Part shown: positions 7,979 to 18,345 of the stretch, piece after piece
Position numbering within the stretch: position 1 is the stretch's first letter
How the letters are laid out: every line of letters begins with the position of its first letter
NCBI GenBank assembly: GCA_018806985.1
Contig: JADANN010000453.1
Coordinates: 1 to 64,000, forward strand
Length of the DNA: 64,000 nt
Source of the DNA: Angiostrongylus vasorum
Taxonomy: Eukaryota; Nematoda; Chromadorea; Rhabditida; Metastrongylidae
Direction of reading: 5' to 3'
Notes under the pieces: model-generated
The model's input: the letters and a program-made list of their open reading frames with translations, nothing else
What the model was told of the DNA's origin: nothing
Databases searched by the model: none
Made by a program: the position numbers and the translations under genes

Positions 7979-9843
7979 ATGTCTTCCGCACCGAAGAAGT
8001 CCGATGAGACGGTTGACGAGGATGCCACTGAAATGCGATTTCCTAAAGGTAGTCGTGTCATTGGTAGTATCCCCTCTTCGTTTATAAAGTTAGATGATTG
8101 TTAACTTTTTTACTTACTTCTTCTTAAATTTTTTTTACGGCAGGGTATTACGAGTGATACAAGCACAATGATGCTGAGACATTTGTAAAACTCCGGACCG
8201 CAGGTGGCTGGGCTGGGGAACGAACGCGCTATTACCTTTTCCAGGGGATAACGCCTTCACCACCACACCATGCGGGTCCTTCGTTGTTTCGCCTGTCTAT
8301 CGGCTAGTTTTCTATCGACCAGTATTATTAGCAATCACCCGTCAACGGGATTGATCTGGAGAGCCCACATCGGTATTGATTGTGATTTTCAACTGCAGCC
8401 TCAGCTTAACTGTGTTCATTCACGCCGAGAGCTTTTTTATTACAGTAGGGACGAAGCAACTTAACGAGGTTCTTATTTGATCTTAAACACTTTTGCTGCA
8501 TAAGGTCGGAATATAGCAGTAATGATGCTTAGTTTAGTAGCATAACGGATTCGATCCTTGAGAACCTTTTTCATCCCCTATTGGTTTTCTAAGACCTGTC
8601 TTCAATAACCTCACAAAACAGAAGCGAGGAAAAATGAAAGCTGTACACTTTTAAGATGCAAAGGTAGTATGGCTGCAGATTATAACGTTGACGTAGAAAA
8701 GTGTTTCCTTTGGAAAATAATGTTTTGTCAAAACATAAACGTCGTCTAAAGGGAGCAAAAAATTTTTGGAGTGTTCATACGGCCCATGTAAAAGCACTTG
8801 GTTCGGAAATGGAATTCACCTTTGCTCTAATCTGAAACACTGGTCACCTCTTCGTTTGTTTCAAGAAAGTCGCGATATGAACATTCTAGTAGTTGATCAT
8901 CTGCAACTGAACCCAACGGTGTACCGCTCCGAAGTGATAGCTTGTTCCTGGGTGCAAAACCGCATTATTCGCCAAGTTCATCTCATCAGTGGATTCTGTA
9001 GATTTGAGCAGTTTAAAAGTTCCACACGGAAACCCATATTGTAATGATCATCGACCACAGTATAGACTATCAAGTACTTCTGGCGCGTGACGGCCATGAA
9101 TCATCGTTTTACTGCTGTCTGTTCAAGTTAAGTCTTATTCCACTGTTAGTGCGTGACAGCTGCTACACAGTTTTCAGTATTGTCTGCAAATAGAGGTGAA
9201 GTAATAGGGAAGAGTTTAGGAGTGGTGTGATCACGAAATGCTACATCTTGTCAGGGGTTGTAGTAGGAACATTTCATTGGCAGTGGTGACTAAGATGTCG
9301 CTATTCTTCAGAGTTCGAGTCACGAATTTGTGATGCACTATTAACGTCGGAAGTCTTATTGTTACTGGAACACCGACGAAAGCAGAATGAAGCAAAAGAC
9401 GAGATTGACACCATGAGCGAAGTTAGTGAATACGTTTTTTACTAAAACATATTTGGCTCCATATTCGTGTCTGAATAGTGCTGAAACGTGCATGATTACT
9501 GATTAGTTAAACACTGTTTAGGGCTTCATTAAGATTCTCGACTATGCCCGTCGTTTCTCTCGTTTCAAAAACTGCGAGTCAATCAAAGCTGCACGCGCCA
9601 TATTCTTACCGAAACCTCTCCATAAGTTTGAAGTGGCTCAAATCATCAACCCTATATCCCGGAACAGCTAGGGGAAGCCAAGGTTCTCTTTCAGTTTCTC
9701 CTTCTTATTTTCACAGGATATGTTTTGGTTCCTATACAATGGTGGCTTTATAGGCACTCATTCCTTCACTGGAAAACAAACTTGAAGACGACGATCTTGA
9801 CGAAATCCTAAGGGATTTGCACGCCATTAAGACTTTTCAGTAG
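7979..9843 (+). CDS. rpb-4: RNA polymerase II subunit RPB4 (four exons; exon 3 frame-disrupted as assembled)
   Basis: RPB4 pairs with RPB7 to form the stalk of RNA polymerase II. Exon 1 is 7979-8048 (starts MSSAPKK, ends MRFPK, donor GTAGTC), exon 2 is 9312-9421 (EVLLLLEHRRKQNE), exon 3 is 9522-9682 (DYARRFSRFKN, then HKFEVAQI) and exon 4 is 9754-9843 (ALIPSLENKL, then DLDEILRDLHAIKTFQ and stop). Phases join correctly for exons 1-2-3, and the total of about 142 residues equals the family length. In exon 3 an extra base at 9651-9652 and another near 9670-9674 break the frame just where the conserved NLCPETAEEAK-type helix lies. Both are beside homopolymers, so assembly error is at least as likely as a pseudogene. 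Intron 1 holds a SINE-B copy. Introns 2 and 3 are 100 and 71 bp. Confidence 0.88.
8130..8470 (-). repeat. SINE-B copy inside rpb-4 intron 1
   Basis: The minus strand shows the family body (CCTCAGCTTAAC-type tail, GATCAATCCCGTTGACGGGT), the tRNA-like head GACCCGCATGGTGTGGTGGTGA and the B-box-like GCGTTCGTTCCCC near 8217-8230, then TCCGGAGTTTTACAAATGTC. It matches the copies at 12745, 14497, 18935, 21655, 22090 and 28695 in order. It is one of the longest copies, near 340 bp. Confidence 0.7.
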
Positions 9844-10114
9844 ACAGTTTCTTTCAAACTGTGTATTATCTCATTGTTAACGTACTTTTCTTGGTCTCTT
9901 TTACGCATATTGTGCAGTCACTTTATAGGGACCTGTAAAGTATTGAATAGAACGGTCAAGTGTTGGGAAATCTCCTCCGGTTTTCCCTGATGTCTTCGGA
10001 ATATCTAATGAGTTGATGTTTCCATTGTCCCTGACGGGTATCCATTTATTTGGACGCTCTAATTTGTTGGCTGAAGTTCGCTACCTCAGTTAATGTATTT
10101 ATTACTAGTTTACG
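9844..10114. other. Short spacer between rpb-4 and the RING gene
   Basis: 271 bp separate the rpb-4 stop and the next ATG on the same strand. The spacing is within the range of nematode operons. I see no clear SL2-type U-rich element that would prove it. Confidence 0.4.
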
Positions 10115-11164
10115 ATGTCATGTGAAACAGACAAAGATCAGTGGAAGATCCAGTTAGAACCTTTACGTAATGTTTATGATAAGTCCCACGTCACATTCAG
10201 TAATGGAATTTGCATTAATGGAAAAATACTGATGTGGATGGAACCACTCACGAGGCCCTATTACAGTCCGTAGTACAACTGGAAAAGTTGGGTTATTTTA
10301 TGATCTGGTTTTTTATCTTATTTAATCAGTCTACTGTTGAAAGCGTCATTTTAGAGCACTAGGGATTTCATCAGATTCAGTTCACTCGTTGGCTTTCTTT
10401 TTGATTTAAGTCATGCAATTTTCGGCTTTTTAACCTCACTTCGTGTATTGCTTGATTAGTTTCAGGGCGCAAATCAGCAGTCAGAACGAGCTTTCACCCT
10501 GTTGTTTCTGTTTAACTTCTCGTCAAAATGCCCCACACTGCGACCTGAACTGTAACTAGAATATGAATGCACAAGTGAAGAACTGGTAAGCATACTTCCT
10601 ATGAGTAGTAAGTGTAGAACTAGGTTTTATAGTGGATCGTACACTGTGCATGCCAAGATCATTCCAGATTTCTAAGTATGTCCCATCTGCAGGTATCGAT
10701 TCTTTCATATATTATCTACAACCGTCAAACTTGAGGAAGTTTGTAATAAAAATCTTGGCATGGGAGTCCTAGCTTTTGCTGTGGAGAAGTTGCCGAAATT
10801 ATTAAAAGAAGTCTTCGTAGTTTAACAAAGCTCTGCATCGGTGAAACCCCTGTGGAGTTAGAAATGTACGTCCACTTAGGATTTTTCGTTGAATTTCTAG
10901 ACACTTAAAGGATGAAACATGTGTGAGCTTCCTCAATATACTACATTACTGTTCCAGAACATGAAAGATATTGAATTCTTGCGACGTGTGGCAGATTCTA
11001 GTGCCCAGCTAGCAGATTTTCGATTCCAGTCCAGTTGCTGTGATTGTGAGGCTTCCTTCCAGAATAAGACAGGGAAGCAGTGCTTGCTCTTCAGGCCGTG
11101 TCATCATGTATTTTGCAAGGGATGCGTTGCTGCCTTCTTTTTCGAGATTCTTAACAATCAAGAG
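10115..11164 (+). CDS. RNF14-like RWD/RING (RBR-type) E3 ubiquitin ligase, 5' part, frame-disrupted
   Basis: The last exon seen, 10901-11164, gives the clearest evidence: a RING1 of the RBR class with CxxC, KTGKQCLLFRPCHHVFCKGC (C-x-H-x2-C-x2-C) and then AFFFEILNNQE before a GTATGA donor. This is the RNF14/ARA54 pattern. Upstream, exons near 10115-10280 (start MSCETDKDQWKIQLEPL), 10472-10585 (LEYECTSEEL before GTAAGC) and 10694-10880 would form the RWD domain. RBR enzymes pass ubiquitin through a RING2 cysteine; RING2 and the IBR are not found. A TAA inside the second exon and a stop in the third break the frame. An RTE fragment lies about 100 bp past the last donor. It is either a decaying gene or an error-rich consensus. 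Confidence 0.6.
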
Positions 11165-11261
11165 GTATGAGATTTCCATAGTTTTTCCTTATCTGTATGA
11201 AGTATTGCTTATTTTGAAGTTCGACCTTTGGTTTATCTGGCCACTGAATGCAATTCTTTGG

Positions 11262-11590
11262 CTTCACAACTTACTCACTTATTTGGATGCTTGGACGGTC
11301 CGTCTTCACGAGTTGTGCGGGCCCCAACACATTTGCCATTCGTCTCTTTCTCGCGCAATCGTGGTCCATGGTGGTGGTTTTGTTCGAGCATGGTAGCGCT
11401 TGCAAGTCTCGTACCGTGATCTGTAAAACAACTGCAGTTGGGGGTACGGCTGATTAACTTTGCTCATGAACACGTCCGCCCAACGTGTAGGTGGCGGTCC
11501 TAGGGGACGTTTGCATTCTCGTGGAGTCCACTCTACTGTTGTTTTGTTCATCTATCGTCTGTTCTTCTCATTATGTGACCGGTCCATATA
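11262..11590 (-). pseudogene. RTE-type retrotransposon 3' end, degenerate
   Basis: The minus-strand frame gives GHIMRRTDDR, stop, then VEWTPRECKRPLG and PPTRWADVF, ending in RERDEW and CWGPHNS-stop. This is the same C-terminal region as the fragment at 1-822, but from a different subfamily. A short UTR with GGACCGTCCAAGCATCC follows and closes in AAGTGAGTAAG. It sits in the intron after the RING exon. Internal stops show it is dead. Confidence 0.75.
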
Positions 11591-11599
11591 TGTTTCGCT

Positions 11600-12158
11600 A
11601 CCGATATGTATTCTCCTGGATCTCGAGGATGTGACAGATTTCGAAGGTCAGAGCTTCGTATTCCGACTAGATATTGAAAGTGCCGCTTATGTTTAAGAAG
11701 AGATCACTCAAGCGCAAGCCAACCTGAAGTCCCGAGTTTCGCTCGTATCTCTAAATTCTCATGGTTGTATTTCGTATCATACTCTGCCATGAAAGAAAAT
11801 AGGCTCTTAAAACATGTTGAGAATAGTTTTCCTCAAACCTTTCTCCATGTAGCATTTGTGTGGGAGAAGCTGGTGTTATAATACAAAAGTTGTCGCAGGA
11901 AAGTTTGCCCACCAATCGGAAAGGAAATGAGTCATAACCTATGTGATTAGAAATACCCAATGTACGACTCACCTATAGCTCATTTTGTCCACGATGTGTT
12001 AAAGGAACTGATCAAATTCTGGGATTAAAAAAGAAAAAAGAATTTGGCAAGACTATATCGTTTACTAATTGATTTGATATGGTGGAAGTATTTCTCCACA
12101 TGAAGTGATTATTAATGCATTTTGTAGTTTAACGCTTCTTATATTCTGAAGATTTCAG
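11600..12158. other. Intronic or intergenic sequence, nothing recognised
   Basis: No further RBR domain (IBR, RING2) is visible here, and no repeat shared with other parts of the window. Confidence 0.4.
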
Positions 12159-12310
12159 GCAGTCAATCAATTATTTCTACTCAAAGCGAATCAATTTTGA
12201 ATAGTACACTCGCCAACACTTCGATTGACTATGGATTGGATGAGCGTATTCAATGACTAGAATTAGAGAATAGTCGGCTTCAAGACCGACAAGATGTGTT
12301 GCTGTACGAA
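12159..12310 (+). CDS. Candidate exon, coiled-coil type, unidentified
   Basis: A GATTTCAG acceptor opens an exon reading SQSIISTQSESILNSTLANT, then DYGLDERIQ, TGA, LELENSRLQDRQDV. The heptad-like leucines suggest a coiled coil. The TGA stands where CGA (Arg) would fit. The 3' border is uncertain. I do not recognise the protein. It may belong with the plus-strand exons at 13078 and 17598, but that link is only positional. Confidence 0.45.
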
Positions 12311-12404
12311 AATTGTATCCCTATCTTCCGATAAACGCCTAAGATTTCTCATGCATCTTCACTTTCAGTGAACGACCTCAGCGATTTTCGGCGATGAAAC
12401 AAAC

Positions 12405-12690
12405 GATAAATAAAGCTTCCGGCGTTGATCAATCTCTGAGGGATGCGCCATGCATTCGACTTTATCAAGCATCGTTGGAGGCGATTAAATGCATTTCTGA
12501 CCTTTGCAATGACTCGCGATGTCCTACCATTGGATCGAGTCAGTGCTGCTATTCTCCCAGACAAATCTGGTACCAATTTGCCGTTCTCGGAGAGATGGAA
12601 GGCTTGGTGAGCCTTGAGCGCGGGGATCGATCTAATGTGTATTGCAAAGCGCGTCCGAGCACTTCGCTACACGCTCCCCTTAGCTTTAGA
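12405..12690 (-). repeat. SINE-A copy
   Basis: The minus strand reads GTGTAGCGAAGTGCTCGG (A-box type), AGATCGATCCCCGCG (B-box type), CACCAAGCCTTCCATCTC, GGCAAATTGGTACCAGA and TTGCAAAGGTCAG, then GATTGATCAACGCCGGAAGC before an A/T tail. One of the fullest copies, about 285 bp. Confidence 0.7.
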
Positions 12691-12744
12691 TTAGGTGATA
12701 TTGTTGTCTTGAATTCGCTAATGTTGTTCTGCAGAATATAGCTT

Positions 12745-12850
12745 TTAACTCCTATTATGCTGAGATATTTGCAAAACTCCGGACCGCAGGTGTCTGCGGT
12801 GGAGAACGAACGCGCTATTGTCCTTTCCAGGGAGTAACGCGGATTCGGGA
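12745..12850 (-). repeat. SINE-B copy, truncated
   Basis: The minus strand has the B-box-like GCGTTCGTTCTCC and then TCCGGAGTTTTGCAAATATC, the SINE-B 3' part. The 5' body is missing beyond 12850. Confidence 0.6.
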
Positions 12851-13077
12851 GGATTCGTTGGTTTTCTTCTCACCTACATGATCAGTGGTAGGAATACATG
12901 CAGTCTCGACGTTCTGTTTTTTGCCAGCTGGTTTGCGAAATGATGCATCTCATATTTGTCAGCAGTTTTGTTAGATCACTATGTTTCGAAGTTGACTGGA
13001 TGTGGACAATAATTCTCTTTTGATTTTGATTCCATTTATTGAATTTGATTTTGATCGACAATCATTCTGTTTTGTAG

Positions 13078-13226
13078 GGAGGCCTGTTTGACCTCAGTGC
13101 GTACTAGTGTGAGCGCTTTTTAGCGCAATTCCTCAAGATGGAACAGCGCTGTTCAGCAGTATGCGCTTTTGCCGATAGGTCATTCTATTCATTAACCTGG
13201 AAGATGAAGACTCTTCGTCAGTGAAG
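13078..13226 (+). CDS. Candidate exon, unidentified
   Basis: A TTTTGTAG acceptor and a GAAG/GTATTT donor bound the segment. One frame reads EACLTSVRTSVSAF, TAG, RNSSRWNSAVQQYALLPIG; another frame near the end reads NLEDEDSSSVK. A TAG and an apparent frameshift make it non-functional as assembled. I do not recognise it. Confidence 0.35.
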
Positions 13227-13229
13227 GTA

Positions 13230-14257
13230 TTTCTTCTACGTGTTCGTGTTCTTGTTCTAATACAAATCGTGTTTTGCTATTCTTTATAGAATTCTATTTC
13301 TTATATAAGCTTTATCAGTCGGTTTATATCTAGTGTCGATGACGCTTAACAAATGTCCTATTCTTCCGCCTTGGAGGTGCTGTAGATTTTTCACTTTCTC
13401 TCTTCGTTTTCATGACTGAATGAATCGTATGTGATTCATTCGATGCGAAAATATTGCCTGCTTTTAATTTCATACCAAAATATCTCAGCTCGTATTTAAC
13501 TTTGTTATGTAAAAGAAAAGTCAGTAGAATGCCAACCAGGTACTCGCTGTCTTGTGTTACCCCGGTAAAGTCGCGATTTCTGGAATGCACAAAATGTATT
13601 TCGATACTTTTCTTCGTTGAAGTTCGTATTTCGAGCACCAAATCGAATAAAGAAGCATGAGTTCAAGATATGAACAGAACTCGGAATCTTGGGTGGGCTT
13701 CGAATTCGCTATTACCTTAAACTGGCTAAGTGAAAGACAAAGCAAGGACATCGGTAGTGTAGCACGTTGGTTCTATTGGATAGCACGTGATCCCCGGGTT
13801 AGGTGGAAGTAGGAAGCTCCAATGAGTTCCTCCTATCTCAGCATTCTTCTATTTCTATTGCACATAATGCTATGCCGTGAAGAACGAATAGGAATAGAAA
13901 ACTAAACGGAAATTCATCCAAAATAATGCAAGAGTGTTCTTCACTGAGTCGTTCGTGGACGCACTACCTGTGCGCTTAACGCTATAGAGCAGAGCCTGTA
14001 TATGCAGGCGAAGTTGTCAACTCCTCGGTTGCTGTAATGATTGAGCGGTTACTAGCATTTATCGAAAAACCGAGGTCGTTAATGTGTTGAATTTGTATTT
14101 GGACCAAAGAGCTTGTAGTTAGCGTTACCAGTCATTTTATTTGGCTTTTGTTGACTGCTTTACGTACAGATTTTTGTGACATATTTCGCCGATTCAAGAA
14201 TTGTTTCCAATTCACTCTTCCTAGTCTTCCAAATCAAGTGCGTTTTAAAGTGAACAC
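13230..14257. other. Non-coding stretch
   Basis: The plus and minus ORFs here (for example 13330-13641 minus) overlap each other and show no family resemblance. Nothing else is recognised. Confidence 0.4.
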
Positions 14258-14820
14258 TTACTTATTTACTTGGGTACTTGGACGGCCTGTTCTCACCGGT
14301 TGTGCAAGTCATAGCATAATCTCCATTTTTGGAGTTTTGCTGGTTTAGCCACTGTGTTTCCCTGGAGTCCTGAGGTGAGCCTGGCCAAAGTCTGCCCCAC
14401 GTCGTCACCATCACAACCAATCGCTGCCTTTGTTGATCAAAGAGAGATTTGCCACCCTGCGACTAGTTTCATGCCAGAACGGTGGAATATCCTCGTATTG
14501 AACTAGCTGAGAGACAGGCGAGACGAAGGACCGGCATGGTGTGGTGGTGAACGCATTATTCCCCGGAAAGGATAATAGCGCGTTCGTTCCCCACCGCAGA
14601 CACCTGCGGTCCGCAGTTTTGCAAATATCTCAGCATTATAGAAGATCCTGGTATTGGTTTACTCTTAGCTAGGGTTCCTGATGGAAACGCCGGACTTCTT
14701 CTCAGCTTGAAAGACCTTACTGGGTGGTGAATCCCCCGCTGTACATCAAGCCTCGCCACTCATGAATACCTTCCAGCCACGATGAAGGACGCAAATCGTT
14801 GGGAGCCTCACACCATTTTC
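14258..14820 (-). mobile_element. Element C copy, split by a SINE-B insertion
   Basis: The minus strand begins GGCTCCCAACGATTTGCGTC at 14817 and continues GATGTACAGCGGGGGATTCA and GGCGTTTCCATCAGGAACCC. It is interrupted after ACCAGGATC at about 14645, resumes at about 14490 with CTGGCATGAAACTAGTCGCA, and ends CTTGCACAACCGGTGAGAAC and GGCCGTCCAAGTACCCAAGT near 14258. The order of the two halves matches the unbroken copy at 3699-4096. Confidence 0.7.
14497..14645 (+). repeat. SINE-B copy nested in element C
   Basis: Reads AGCTGAGAGACAGGCGAGAC, GGTGTGGTGGTGAACGC (A-box type), GCGTTCGTTCCCC (B-box type), TGCGGTCCGCAGTTTTGCAA. It lies between the two halves of a minus-strand element C, so it inserted later than that element. 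Confidence 0.7.
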
Positions 14821-14824
14821 GGCG

Positions 14825-15415
14825 CTAAATTTTTTGTTTTACTATGATGTTAAAGATGGTGGGTATGGTCTTTCCGTCGCCTTGAGCAGCGCAAACAAAA
14901 AGACGTCCATCGTCACTGTATTGTCCCACTTCTTCGTTGGAATGCTTGTCAGCTACAGCTTGTTCGAAAACTAAAAATTGGTCAAGAGGTAGAGTAAAGT
15001 GTTTAATTACATTGCTTTCTTGCAGGAGCTCGAAGAATCGTCTTCTAGAGTGTGCAAAATTTTTGCGTAGTATTTGGCTAGGATTTACCTTTAGATAACG
15101 CGTTTGGAAGTAGCGGCCGGTGATGAGAGCGTGTTTCATCCGAATCGTTTCCACCATCCTGAGATGGCTTCGGAGCCACAAATTGTTGCTGTTGGTACGA
15201 TTCACATATTTCTTTGTTTGTAAACATCTCTTAACACATGAGTCTTTTTTTTCTTTAAGGAACTCATTTACGGTCACTGTGTCATCTATTTCATTTCGAT
15301 CAACTTCAACAACAGCAGGAAGTTGATGTTCATGTTCTGCTTTCCGGCAAGGTAACAGGTGCGCTAAGTTAGTTCTGATGTTTTTTGATGTTTTTGTCTC
15401 TTCCTCTTTTTTCTA
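14825..15415 (-). CDS. Unidentified open reading frame, fragment
   Basis: A frame of about 197 codons stays open from after a TAG near 15416 to TGA/TAA near 14825, with no good ATG at its start, so it is an internal exon or a truncated element. It reads lysine-rich sequence, then LPAVVEVDRNEIDDTVTVNE, KKYVNRTNS, ILRKNFAHSRRRFFELLQE, and VADKHSNEEVGQYSDDG. A C-terminal transposase-like flavour (YVNRTN, RKNFAHSRRRFF) came to mind, but I cannot name the family. It stops 5 bp from element C. Length and composition argue for real protein ancestry. Confidence 0.45.
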
Positions 15416-15419
15416 TCTC

Positions 15420-16184
15420 CATCCGTGTTCTATTTTTCATGTTTTAATTAGCTAAATCTTGCTTTACAAAGTCGTGCTGTACTCCGTGTGCTGAAGGGGG
15501 TTACGCTTTGTGGACATAACAACAGCATTCAATGTTCTTTTTCTATATTCGGTATCCTGAGTAATAAATCCTTTGCATTCGATCGATCGTATCAGCAATA
15601 ATTTGCTTTTCTGTGATTTTTTTCTCTTCGATCTTCTAAATACTATAGGGAGCACCTTACAAAAGGTACGGTGTTTTGTTCATTTACATCTTCATTGAGC
15701 CTTTTCTTAAATGTGTTTTACATCTCGTTCTGCGAAGATTTAGGAAACAATACAAAAGGCATGAATATGTTGCTATTTCGGTTCCGACCACAAATCGCTT
15801 AGATCTTTTCAGAACGGATTTATATCTCATGTACCTGTTTTTTGGAAACAAGTCCTACTGCCCTACATGGCTTTTCGTTTCGTGGTATCATGTCGATGTC
15901 GTTGTGCAGCTTTCCCACAATGTATGTTCTTTCAATGGTTACGTAGTTGTCTTGAAAAACCACAAGGTATAGTGAAATGCATTTGAGTCGCATGAAGAAT
16001 TTCCGTTTCTGTTTCTAAAATACCACTTGAGAGAGCCTCTCTTATACCCATGTAGAGCTGCAGTTCACCACGGGAACCTGATGGCAATCAAGTGGGCACT
16101 TGTGGCTTTTCGTTGCTTATGCGTATGTTTATTTAAAGGGTATTTATGTTATTCTCCTAGTTTATTCTGCTACTTTTTGTTATG
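15420..16184. other. Non-coding stretch
   Basis: T-rich sequence with a 98-codon plus ORF at 15676-15972 that is hydrophobic and shows no motif. I see nothing supported. Confidence 0.4.
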
Positions 16185-16460
16185 GGCGCATTTAGCTCGG
16201 CTGTCGAAGGCTTCCTGCAATACACATGGGATCGGTCCTCGCGTCGGTGGCTCACCAAGCCTTCCATCGCTCTGTGGTCGGAAATTGGTACCAGACTTGT
16301 CTGCGAGGATACCAGCACTGGCTGGATACATCGGCAGGTCACCGCGAGTCATCGTAAAGGCCAAATATGCATTCACTGAGCACCAAACGATGCTTAATGA
16401 AGTCGATTGCATGGCGCAGCCCTCAGGATTGATCAACGCCGAGAGTTTTTTTTTATATGC
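16185..16460 (+). repeat. SINE-A copy
   Basis: Contains GCAATACACATGGGATCGG (B-box region), CACCAAGCCTTCCATCGC, GGAAATTGGTACCAGACTTG, ACCGCGAGTCATCGTAAAGG, then GATTGATCAACGCCGAGAG before a run of T. The ORF spanning it is an artefact of the repeat. Confidence 0.7.
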
Positions 16461-16829
16461 CATAAACTCTCTTTCCACATGTGTTTCAGTTGTCAAGCTT
16501 ATGACAGCAGTACCCCCAACATGTGGTTTTTTTATTAATAAATTTAAGTTTACTTTGTAATTCTTTCATCGCTACGACATCTGTACACTGTCTGCTCCAT
16601 CAGCGATTCATCTTCTTAGTGCTTAAAGAAGTAACAACGGGTTGCTAATTAAAAATTAGGCATGACATCCCTTGCAAAATTGGCTATACAGTTCTTCCAT
16701 CCTTTACATACTTTTTCCATTGATTAAAAAATTGGAGGGTTTAGGAGTGTTACCTTCCATACCTGTTTTATTTTGTTCCTACAATTTTGTGCTTAAATGT
16801 TCCACATTCTCTTCTATTTCCAGTGCGGC

Positions 16830-17120
16830 ATCCGACATCATTGCACGTGCTCCAGATCTAGTCATCCATCAGAGCAAACAGACAAATGCTTTTCCTACTT
16901 CTCCTCCATTCTGTTTTTTGCTTTGTGGGTTTCGTCGTATTATTGACATTTTCGTTCTTAATCTGTACTGTTTCAAACATTTTCATTCTTCAACTGTCTT
17001 ATAGCGCTAACAGTAGTGCATCAGCAAGAGACATCGAAACCACAGTGCGTTATTCCTGTATGGTACGTATACTACCTCACTTGGACACGGAGAGTTGGCG
17101 AATGAAAATAAAAAGGTAAG
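16830..17120 (+). CDS. Two candidate exons of an unidentified gene
   Basis: After TATTTCCAG the first piece reads AASDIIARAPDLVIHQSKQT. After TCTTATAG at about 17005 the second reads ANSSASARDIETTVRYSCM and meets a GTACGT donor near 17062. Both are short and hydrophilic. They are in the same orientation as the stronger exon at 17598 and may belong to the same gene. Not recognised. Confidence 0.35.
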
Positions 17121-17597
17121 ACTTAGTACCCAGTTGGATTTTTGTTTCTTGTGTTACCACGATTTACAGATGATAGTTGGTTTCTGGCAGCTCTTTGTCA
17201 TTGCGCTTAGTATAGCTAACGATATTATTAAGTACCAACTTCCGTTTAACTTCGGCTTGAGTAGTCATTTTTTACATCCATGAGCTTGCATGAAGCAGAA
17301 GAATGGTGTTTATTGCGGCTGATATTGCGGAGCATTCGCGCTTCCCAAAGCTGTATTGACTCGAGTTTGGTATTCACAGTGTTTCTGCTGCATCGTATAA
17401 ACCCATGAGTAGAACAAAGTAACAAGTAGTAGTTATCTTTGGAACTGCTTTACATTTTGTTTTGAATAATCCTCCTTGAAAACTGTTCCATCTTTGTTGC
17501 GTATAAATTTCGTGCTTTGATGTAACACGTCACATGTTTCTAAGATCCTGTGATTGTCCTTTATCATTATGAGTTGGTCAACGGTTTAATTATTTAG

Positions 17598-17735
17598 GGT
17601 CCAAGTGTGGCTGGAACTGAAGGACTCAACAGAACCCTCAGTGAACCCTGGTTGGTTAGTGAAGATGACGATTCCGAAGACAGTGCGGAAGAAGAAGCAT
17701 GTCCTGATTTGAGCAGAGAATATGATGGCTGTTCA
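17598..17735 (+). CDS. Acidic, serine-rich exon of an unidentified protein
   Basis: A TATTTAG acceptor ends at 17597 and a GTATGT donor begins at 17736. The exon is exactly 46 codons in one phase. It reads GPSVAGTEGLNRTLSEPWLV, then SEDDDSEDSAEEEACPDL and ends DGCS. The acidic serine tract (SEDDDSEDSAEEE) is of the casein kinase 2 target kind, typical of disordered regions. I do not recognise the protein. This is the best-supported anonymous exon in the window because both splice sites and the frame agree. Confidence 0.6.
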
Positions 17736-18273
17736 GTATGTACTTTTGGGTACTTCATAACCCAATTTCTTGACTTTTTTCCTGGTCGTTTATTGTTGTT
17801 TTTTGCTTTTTCATCGTGGTTTTCCGTCTCATCGATTGCAATTTCTAGAGCTGAGAATCGCCTTTAATCAACTACCACTCCAAATGGTTATCTAGGCCGA
17901 GGAGACGTGAAAGGCAATGTGACATGTTTTGTCATGGTAACTATTTAAATCCTTCCTTTCAATAGATCTAGCTAGTATTTTGTTCTCCATAGTTTAGGTT
18001 CGCTGTTTCCTTTCAGTAGCCGTACGGTTTCTAGGTTCATGGGGATCTGTTGCGGCTACCTGTATCCATTCTCGATCGATGACTCCGTGATAGAAGTATT
18101 ATGAAGTTAATGTTGTTTTGCGGTAGTTCACTGTTCATTGCTGGTTGCAGGAGAAATGATTGTGTTTATGTTCTGGTTCATAAAGTAAATGTTCTTACAC
18201 TCTTCTGATTGTATTGGTTGTTATCTCGTGATTCGAGCAAAAACTACGTTCAATCATTAGTTATTTCAATATG

Positions 18274-18345
18274 TCAGTGAGGATAAAACACTCCATATGC
18301 GCATAATCGACTTACTCCAGCGTGTGAACGACTTCTTTGGTTGTG
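18274..18345 (+). CDS. Candidate exon, unidentified
   Basis: ATGTCAG acceptor, then EDKTLHMRIIDLLQRVNDFF, with a possible GTTGTGAG donor. The frame remains open further to 18481, but that part overlaps a repeat shared with 21842. It may follow the exon at 17598. Not recognised. Confidence 0.4.
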
